Positions 59,250 through 64,000 of a stretch of DNA of 64,000 nucleotides are shown here, piece after piece. The notes beneath the pieces are model-generated. The model did not search any database, had not been told where the DNA came from, and saw nothing but the letters and a program-made list of their open reading frames with translations. This stretch comes from Clavibacter sp. VKM Ac-2872 (lineage in GTDB: Bacteria; Actinomycetota; Actinomycetes; Actinomycetales; Microbacteriaceae). The stretch covers positions 1,221,069-1,285,068 of the forward strand of contig NZ_JADKRR010000001.1 of assembly GCF_015351105.1 (NCBI RefSeq), given 5' to 3'. Every line of letters starts with the position of its first letter. Position 1 is the first letter of the stretch. The position numbers were made by a program, and so were the translations under genes.

Positions 59250-59720
59250 TCAGCGGCGCGTGGACGCGCGATCCTCACGCCGCAGCGTCAGGGCGTCGAG
59301 GGTCGGCCGCCGGTCGAGGAGGCGGCGGAGCGCCGTGATGGCGCCGTGCATCGCGTCCTCATCGAGCGAGTCCGTGATCGCCTCGTGCACCGCGGCCTCG
59401 GCAGCGCGCACCTCCGCCACGCGGCGCGAGCCCTCCGCGGTCAGGCGGAGGACGACGCTGCGGCGGCTGCGCGGATCCGGGTCGCGGTGCACGAGGCCGC
59501 GGCGCACGAGCGCGTCGACGAGGCGGCTCGGCGAGCCGGCCTCGCACACGAGCCGCGCGCCGAGTGCGGCCAGGCTGATCCCGGGCGCCTCGTCGAGCAC
59601 GACGACCGCCTCCGCCTGCGCCGGCGTCAGCCCCGTGTGTGCGAGCGCCGCCGCGTACGCGCGGGCGCCCTCGCGCTGAGCCCCCAGGATCAGGTAGCGG
59701 AGCTCCTCGGCGGGGCTCAC
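59250..59720 (-). CDS. MarR-family transcriptional regulator
   Basis: This 156-residue protein has the MarR winged helix (about residues 20-105: GLTPAQAEAVVVLDEAPGISLAALGARL, PSRLVDALVRRGLVHRDPDPRSRRSVVLRLT) and dimerisation helices. The basic wing DPDPRSRR is conserved. The GTG lies in a GTGA overlap with the hydrolase gene. It is the second gene of a hydrolase-marR operon, so it likely autoregulates it; ligands of MarR proteins are often phenolic, which fits the nearby MhqO/MhqD-like pair. Confidence 0.88.
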   Translation of the reverse strand: MSPAEELRYLILGAQREGARAYAAALAHTGLTPAQAEAVVVLDEAPGISLAALGARLVCEAGSPSRLVDALVRRGLVHRDPDPRSRRSVVLRLTAEGSRRVAEVRAAEAAVHEAITDSLDEDAMHGAITALRRLLDRRPTLDALTLRREDRASTRR

Positions 59721-60502
59721 GCGGTGCCCGCCGTCACGCCGACGCCGACGCCGACGCCGACCTCGGACCGCATGAACGCGTCCACCGCGTCCGCGTACTG
59801 CTCGGGGTGCGTGAAGCGGAGCATGTGGCCGGTGCGGGGGATCACCTGCTCGTGGGCGTGCGGCAGCCCGTCGCGGAGGGCCGTGGCCGCGGCGGGCCCG
59901 ACGAGCCGGTCGTCCTCGGGCGTGAGGAGGAGCGTCGGCACGGAGATCCGGTGCAGCCGCGCGCGCACGTCGAACCCGACGACCGCGCCGACGCGGGCCG
60001 AGTGCGCGGCGGCGGGCGTGTGGGCGCGGAACAGCTCGCGGTAGTCGCGTCGCGTGAGCGGGTGCGGTGCTGCCACGTCCCACCGCGAGGCGAGCTGGGC
60101 GGCGTGGAAGCGGAGCACGCCCTGCTCGTAGACGCCGCGCGGCACGTGCCGCGCGAGCGACGCCGCGCGCGTCTTCCAGGCGGGGGTCGGATCCGCCGCG
60201 AAGCCGCCCGAGAGCACGAGCCCGGCCAACCCCCGCGGTCGACGCAGCGCGAGGGCGAGGCTCACGACGGCGCCGAAGGAGTCGCCGACGAGCACGTACC
60301 CGGGCAGGTCGCGCACGAGGTCCTCGAGGGCGTCCGCGGCCTCCTCGACGGAGCGCGCGTCGTTCGGGAGCGCGAGCGTGCGGAGCGGGTACGCGGCCAG
60401 CGCCCGAAGCGGACCGAACTCCCACGGCGCTCCCGAGAAGCAGGGGACGCCGACGATGGTCGGGAGGACGGGATGGACCGATGACGCATCGAGAGATGAC
60501 AT
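59717..60502 (-). CDS. Alpha/beta hydrolase with Gly-Val repeat C-terminus
   Basis: This 261-residue hydrolase has the nucleophile elbow LVGDSFGAVVSLAL (Ser near residue 75), an acid residue in LLLTPEDDRLVG and catalytic His in PRTGHMLRFTHPEQY. Substrate unknown. The C-terminus SEVGVGVGVGVTAGTA is coded by a CGCCGA hexanucleotide repeat, directly before the marR start. Its ATG lies inside a 12-bp palindrome. Operon with marR. Confidence 0.82.
   Translation of the reverse strand: MSSLDASSVHPVLPTIVGVPCFSGAPWEFGPLRALAAYPLRTLALPNDARSVEEAADALEDLVRDLPGYVLVGDSFGAVVSLALALRRPRGLAGLVLSGGFAADPTPAWKTRAASLARHVPRGVYEQGVLRFHAAQLASRWDVAAPHPLTRRDYRELFRAHTPAAAHSARVGAVVGFDVRARLHRISVPTLLLTPEDDRLVGPAAATALRDGLPHAHEQVIPRTGHMLRFTHPEQYADAVDAFMRSEVGVGVGVGVTAGTA
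59737..59760. repeat. Hexanucleotide repeat (CGCCGA) x4 in the hydrolase C-terminus
   Basis: Four perfect units encode alternating Val-Gly on the minus strand. Slippage would alter the tail by two residues per unit. Confidence 0.8.
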
Positions 60503-60507
60503 GTCAT
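60496..60507. promoter_or_regulatory. 12-bp palindrome over the hydrolase-marR start codon
   Basis: ATGACATGTCAT is a perfect palindrome centred near the hydrolase ATG (60500-60502). A MarR dimer binding here would block initiation or early elongation; it could be the operator for the co-transcribed regulator. Confidence 0.4.
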
Positions 60508-60617
60508 GAGTGAAGGGGGCGAGGTGACGCGGGTCGCTCCACTCCGTCCGTGTCCGCGTCCGGGGGACGGATGGGCGAGCGCGCGCCGGCGCCCTTCCCC
60601 CGAGGCTCCGGGCGGCC

Positions 60618-60623
60618 CAGAAT
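60618..60623 (+). promoter_or_regulatory. -10 element, leaderless VOC gene
   Basis: CAGAAT ends 6 nt before the ATG at 60630; one base from TANNNT. Confidence 0.4.
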
Positions 60624-60629
60624 GAGCGC

Positions 60630-60971
60630 ATGGGACGCATCCTCGGCATCGGCGGTCTGCTCTTCCGCGCGGACGACCCCGTCGCGCTCACCGCGTGGTA
60701 CCGGGACGTGCTCGGGCTCGACCTCGACGCGCAGGGCGTGTGGGAGCAGGAGGCGGGCCCCACCGTCGTCGCGGCCGCAGCGCGCACGGCGCCGCCGTCG
60801 GGGGCGCCGGAGCAGCGGCTGATGCTGGACCTCCGCGTGAGCGACCTGGACGGCCTCGCCGCCGCGGGTGTGGAGGTCGCGCCCGGCATCGAGGACATGC
60901 CCGGCGTCGGACGCTTCTCCTGGGTGACGGATCCCGAGGGCTCCCGGATCGAGCTGTGGGAGCCGAGCTGA
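60630..60971 (+). CDS. VOC-family protein (glyoxalase/bleomycin-resistance fold)
   Basis: This 113-residue single-domain protein has the start ILGIGGLLFRADDPVALTAWYRDVLGL and the closing SWVTDPEGSRIELWEP that holds the C-terminal Glu metal ligand. His ligands are not obvious (Gly at position 8 where His is usual), so metal binding is doubtful. It may bind a small molecule, as in bleomycin-resistance-like proteins. Soluble; substrate unknown. Confidence 0.85.
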   Translation: MGRILGIGGLLFRADDPVALTAWYRDVLGLDLDAQGVWEQEAGPTVVAAAARTAPPSGAPEQRLMLDLRVSDLDGLAAAGVEVAPGIEDMPGVGRFSWVTDPEGSRIELWEPS

Positions 60972-60993
60972 CGGCAGTCCCGTCGCCGCCCGT

Positions 60994-61434
60994 TCAGCCG
61001 CCGACGGCCCGCCGCACCAGCTCCGCCACGCGCTCCTCGTTCGCGGGGTCCACCGCGGTCAGCGCGTAGGACGTCGGCCACATCGTGCCCTCGTCGAGGC
61101 GCGCCGGATCCTGGAAGCCGAGCGTCGAGTACCGCGTCCCGAACTTCGAGCCCGGCTGGAAGAACACGACCGGCTTGCCGTCGGCGTCCGCGTAGGCCGG
61201 GAAGCCGTACCAGGTCTTGGGCGCGAGGTCGGGCGCGTGCTCGAGCACGATGCCGTGCAGCCACTCGGCGATCGCGCGCTCCTCGGGCGGCATCGCGGCG
61301 AACGCGTCGAGCACGCCCTGCAGCGCGGCGGCCTGCTTGTCGGCGGCCTTCTGCGCCTTGGCCTCCTCGCGCAGCTCGCGGGCGCGCTGCTTCATCGCGT
61401 CGCGCTCGTCCTTGGAGAAACCGCTGTCGGTCAT
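60994..61434 (-). CDS. DUF1801-like protein
   Basis: This 146-residue protein starts with a charged coiled-coil helix (FSKDERDAMKQRARELREEA, then KAQKAADKQ) and ends in a small alpha/beta domain containing KTWYGFPAYADADGKPVVFF, a pattern close to the DUF1801/YdhG fold. The function is unknown. A GGGAG lies 6 nt before the ATG. Confidence 0.65.
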   Translation of the reverse strand: MTDSGFSKDERDAMKQRARELREEAKAQKAADKQAAALQGVLDAFAAMPPEERAIAEWLHGIVLEHAPDLAPKTWYGFPAYADADGKPVVFFQPGSKFGTRYSTLGFQDPARLDEGTMWPTSYALTAVDPANEERVAELVRRAVGG

Positions 61435-61527
61435 GTCCGCTCCCTCGCGTGGTGGTGTGCCTGGAGCGTGGCAGGTGGCGGGCGAGCCGACAAGCGCGCG
61501 GCGGTTCTGGGGCTCGGCGCGACGGCG

Positions 61528-61533
61528 TACCGT
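61528..61533 (+). promoter_or_regulatory. -10 element, leaderless small acidic protein gene
   Basis: TACCGT ends 6 nt before the ATG at 61540. Confidence 0.5.
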
Positions 61534-61539
61534 CGGACC

Positions 61540-61809
61540 ATGAGCACCCACGAGCAGGACCAGCCCATCATGGACGGCGCCGGCGAGGCCACCGCGGACG
61601 AGAAGCGCGCCGGGCTCGCCGAGCAGGTCGCCTACGACCACCGCGACAGCGGATCCGAGGCCATGGCCGCCGACCTCGAGCGCCGCACCGCCGACGCGGG
61701 ACTCGGCGACGGCCCCGCGGACCCCGCCGCGACGCAGGCGATCTCCACCGGCCGCGACGGCGTCGACGGCGAGGCCGACGCCGAGGTCGACGGGCCGCAC
61801 CCCGCCTGA
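61540..61809 (+). CDS. Small acidic, disordered protein (89 aa)
   Basis: The 89-residue protein is rich in Asp, Glu, Ala and Gly with no hydrophobic core (for example GEATADEKRAGLAEQVAYDH, DGEADAEVDGPHPA). No family is recognised. The leaderless TACCGT promoter fixes the start, and a hairpin follows, so it is an independent unit. It resembles small hydrophilic stress proteins in composition only. Confidence 0.6.
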   Translation: MSTHEQDQPIMDGAGEATADEKRAGLAEQVAYDHRDSGSEAMAADLERRTADAGLGDGPADPAATQAISTGRDGVDGEADAEVDGPHPA

Positions 61810-61826
61810 TCCGCCCGACACCCCCG

Positions 61827-61861
61827 CGAGGAGCCGCCCGGAATGCCCGGGCGGCTCCTCG
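61827..61861 (+). terminator. Hairpin terminator
   Basis: CGAGGAGCCGCCCGG pairs perfectly (15 bp) with CCGGGCGGCTCCTCG around loop AATGC, 17 nt past the small-protein stop and 15 nt before the PRISE gene. Confidence 0.8.
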
Positions 61862-61876
61862 TCGTTGGGGCAGGGG

Positions 61877-63007
61877 ATGACCGAGAACCCCGACACCCCC
61901 GCCCGCACGTCCGCCCCCGCCGCGTCCCCGTGCTCCGACGGCACCGGCCGCACGGCCCTCGTGGTCGGCGCCACCGGCATCAGCGGATCCGCGCTGGTCG
62001 ACCAGCTCACCGCCGAGGGCTGGGACGTGCTCGCCCTCAGCCGCCGCGCCGGCGCCGACCGCCCGGGCGTGCGCTGGATCAGCGCCGACCTCCGTTCCGC
62101 CGACGACCTCCGCCGCGCGCTCGCCGGGGAGCAGCCCACGCACGTGTTCTTCACGGCGTGGTCGCGCCAGGCGACCGAGCAGGAGAACATCGACGTCAAC
62201 GGCGGCATGGTGCGCGACCTCCTGGCCGCCCTCGACGGCGCGCCCGTCGAGCACGCCGCGCTCGTCACCGGACTCAAGCACTACCTCGGCCCGTTCGAGG
62301 CGTACGGGCAGGGCAAGATGCCCGACACCCCCTTCCACGAGGAGGAGGAGCGCCTCGAGGCCCCGAACTTCTCCTACGCGCAGGAGGACGAGCTGTTCGC
62401 CGCCGCGGAGCGCCAGGGCTTCGCGTGGTCGGTGCACCGCTCGCACACGGTCATCGGGCACGCGGTCGGCAACCAGATGAACATGGGGCTGACCCTCGCG
62501 GTCTACGGATCCCTCTGCCGCGACCTCGGCCTGCCCTTCGTCTTCCCGGGCAGCGCGACCCAGTGGGACGGGCTCACCGACGTCACCGACGCGACCGTCC
62601 TCGCCGACCAGATGATCTGGGCGTCCACGACCGAGGCGGGCCGCGACGAGGCGTTCAACGTCGTCAACGGCGACGTGTTCCGCTGGCGCTGGATGTGGCC
62701 CCGCCTCGCCGCGTACTTCGGCGTCGAGCCCGTCGGCTTCCAGGACGCGCCGCGTCCGCTCGAGCAGCAGATGGCCGGCTACGAGGACGAGTGGGCGCGC
62801 ATCGCCCGCGAGGCCGGGCTGGCCGAGTCGGACCTCAACCGCATCGCGTCGTGGTGGCACACCGACGCGGACCTCGGCCGCGACATCGAGGTGGTCACCG
62901 ACATCAGCAAGAGCCGGCTCGCCGGCTTCCCCACGCACCACCGCACGCTCGACAGCTTCCTCGGGCTGTTCGAGCGCTACCGCGCGGAGGGGCTCATCCC
63001 GCGCTGA
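61877..63007 (+). CDS. PRISE-family reductase (progesterone 5-beta-reductase / iridoid synthase-like SDR)
   Basis: This 376-residue SDR enzyme has nucleotide loop VVGATGISGSAL (about residues 29-40), the PRISE signature GLKHYLGPFEAYG with the catalytic-site Lys, and NFSYAQEDELF holding the conserved Tyr of the NFxYxxED motif. This motif pair defines plant P5betaR and iridoid-synthase-like enzymes, which reduce enones with NADPH. Bacterial homologues act on small enones; the substrate here is unknown. An in-frame TTG four codons upstream is possible; ATG 61877 is preferred. No -10 or strong ribosome-binding site fits the start, and a terminator precedes it. Confidence 0.82.
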   Translation: MTENPDTPARTSAPAASPCSDGTGRTALVVGATGISGSALVDQLTAEGWDVLALSRRAGADRPGVRWISADLRSADDLRRALAGEQPTHVFFTAWSRQATEQENIDVNGGMVRDLLAALDGAPVEHAALVTGLKHYLGPFEAYGQGKMPDTPFHEEEERLEAPNFSYAQEDELFAAAERQGFAWSVHRSHTVIGHAVGNQMNMGLTLAVYGSLCRDLGLPFVFPGSATQWDGLTDVTDATVLADQMIWASTTEAGRDEAFNVVNGDVFRWRWMWPRLAAYFGVEPVGFQDAPRPLEQQMAGYEDEWARIAREAGLAESDLNRIASWWHTDADLGRDIEVVTDISKSRLAGFPTHHRTLDSFLGLFERYRAEGLIPR

Positions 63008-63106
63008 TCCGTCGGGTGCCGTCGTCCGGCGCGGGCGGCGGCATCCACCGATCGGCCGATGCCGTGGATCGACCGCTCGGCCGTTCCGCTCGCGGCCGGC
63101 GCGCGT

Positions 63107-63112
63107 GAGGCT
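63107..63112 (+). promoter_or_regulatory. Possible -10 element of the ABC transporter operon
   Basis: GAGGCT ends 6 nt before the ATG at 63119; the same hexamer and gap precede the Ltp gene, one base from the TAGGCT form. Confidence 0.35.
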
Positions 63113-63118
63113 GGACCC

Positions 63119-64000
63119 ATGACCACAGCAGCCGTCGAGGAGCACGTCCGCGTGCGCGACCTCGAGAAGACGTACGGCACGACCACCGCCCTCCGGGGCG
63201 TCTCCTTCGACATCCACCGCGGCGAGACGTTCGCGCTCCTCGGGCCGAACGGCGCGGGCAAGTCGACGACCATCGAGATCCTCGAGGGGTACCGGCTCCG
63301 CAGCGGCGGATCCGCGTCCGTGCTCGGCATCGACCCCGCGACGGGCGGCCGCGCCTGGCGCGCCCGCATCGGCATGGTGCTCCAGTCCAGCTCCGAGAGC
63401 GGCGCGATGACGGTGCGCGAGCAGGTCGCGCACTTCGCCCGGATGTACCCGCGACCGCGGGACGTCGACGCCACGATCGAGGCCGTGGGCCTCACCGAGA
63501 AGGCCGGCACGCTGCTGCGGGCGCTCTCGGGCGGCCAGCGCCGCCGGGTGGACGTCGCCCTCGGCATCATCGGCCGGCCCGAGCTGCTCTTCCTCGACGA
63601 GCCGACCACGGGCTTCGACCCCGAGGCCCGGCACCGGTTCTGGGACCTCATCCGCGAGCTCAAGGCGGAGGGGACGACCATCCTCCTCACCACGCACTAC
63701 CTCGACGAGGCGGCCCAGCTGGGCGACCGGGCCGGGGTGATCGCGGGCGGCAGCCTGGTCGCGATCGGCCGGCTCGACGAGATCGGGGGAGAGGAGGCGC
63801 GGATCCCGCGCGTGCTCTGGCACGACGACGACGGATCCCACGACGAGCGCACCCGGACCCCCGGCGCCTTCGTGTCCCGCCTGTCCCAGGCGACCCCCGG
63901 CGGCGAGCCACGCGACCTCCGCATCGTGCGGCCGAGCCTCGAGGACGTGTACCTCGGGCTGCTCGCCGAGGCGGGCACCCCGGACGCGCCCGGCGCCGCG
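63119..64000 (+). CDS. ABC transporter ATP-binding protein (3' end outside window)
   Basis: The frame stays open through the right edge, giving 294 residues so far. It has Walker A GPNGAGKST (about residues 42-50), Q-loop MVLQSSSESG, signature LSGGQRRRVDVALG, Walker B LLFLDEPTTGFD and H-loop LTTHYLDEA, then a DrrA-type C-terminal extension (PRVLWHDDDG, then RIVRPSLEDVYL). This is the ATPase of a drug/lipid or ABC-2-type exporter, whose permease should lie just beyond the window. The leader before 63119 holds the possible -10 element GAGGCT. Confidence 0.9.
   Translation, partial: MTTAAVEEHVRVRDLEKTYGTTTALRGVSFDIHRGETFALLGPNGAGKSTTIEILEGYRLRSGGSASVLGIDPATGGRAWRARIGMVLQSSSESGAMTVREQVAHFARMYPRPRDVDATIEAVGLTEKAGTLLRALSGGQRRRVDVALGIIGRPELLFLDEPTTGFDPEARHRFWDLIRELKAEGTTILLTTHYLDEAAQLGDRAGVIAGGSLVAIGRLDEIGGEEARIPRVLWHDDDGSHDERTRTPGAFVSRLSQATPGGEPRDLRIVRPSLEDVYLGLLAEAGTPDAPGAA

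Overview
This 64-kb window is ordinary chromosome from a very GC-rich actinobacterium. Gene content, codon use and order point to Microbacteriaceae, most likely Clavibacter. Reasons: an AdnAB/UvrD2 repair block arranged as in mycobacteria, a CmtR-type metal sensor, many leaderless genes, and a striking excess of the hexamer GGATCC. I see no insertion sequence, integrase, prophage, CRISPR array or rRNA. The only RNA gene is an initiator tRNA-Met. Genes are densely packed, often overlap by 4 nt (ATGA/GTGA), and several gene ends carry long GC hairpins that act as (often bidirectional) terminators.

Layout. 1-5.1 kb: end of a membrane glycosyltransferase-like gene, DUF3117 protein, O-methyltransferase, TatB, a LysR regulator divergent from a 40-aa membrane peptide, and a DUF2268 protease-MerR/TipAS pair. 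5.2-15.2 kb: the MgtE_N/CBS-DUF1003-Mrp operon, a YflT-like stress protein, an M24B aminopeptidase, a membrane-anchored EEP phosphatase/nuclease, a PHP phosphoesterase, a RhlE-like DEAD helicase and a ferritin-like protein. 15.3-33.2 kb: the conserved actinobacterial genome-maintenance block, with a DUF3107 protein, AdnA, AdnB, a degenerate phosphotransferase, NudC, UvrD2, an orphan ThiF/TOMM-like protein, a DUF2342 zincin, a PDZ-Lon(S16) protease and a UPF0182 membrane protein. 33.3-41.5 kb: initiator tRNA, a P-loop kinase, PadR-ABC1 kinase operon, lipB-lipA, a siderophore-interacting protein, two overlapping genes of unknown function, and YitT. 42-46.8 kb: a very large secreted protein with seven Ig-like repeats and a C-terminal SGNH/SASA esterase domain, then a CmtR-CDF metal-efflux operon. 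46.9-64 kb: LMW-phosphatase/arsenate-reductase-like protein, TetR, esterases, GNAT, a second DEAD helicase, a methyltransferase, an XRE-cupin regulator, a PASTA/DUF2510 membrane protein, an MhqD/MhqO-like pair, an Ltp-repeat surface protein, MarR-hydrolase operon, a PRISE-family reductase, and the start of an ABC transporter.

How the genes work together. AdnA and AdnB form one translationally coupled helicase-nuclease for double-strand break resection; UvrD2 and NudC lie just downstream. LipB transfers octanoate and LipA inserts sulfur to make lipoate. CmtR sits on a perfect 9-bp inverted repeat that covers its own -10 element, and so should control the metal exporter overlapping its 3' end. 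Secreted or surface candidates are the Ig/SASA esterase, the Ltp protein, the PASTA protein and UPF0182.

Window-wide patterns worth noting: at least fifteen genes have a TANNNT hexamer ending 6 or 7 nt before the start codon, the signature of leaderless transcription, and GGATCC occurs about six times more often than base composition predicts (19 in the first 10 kb by eye).
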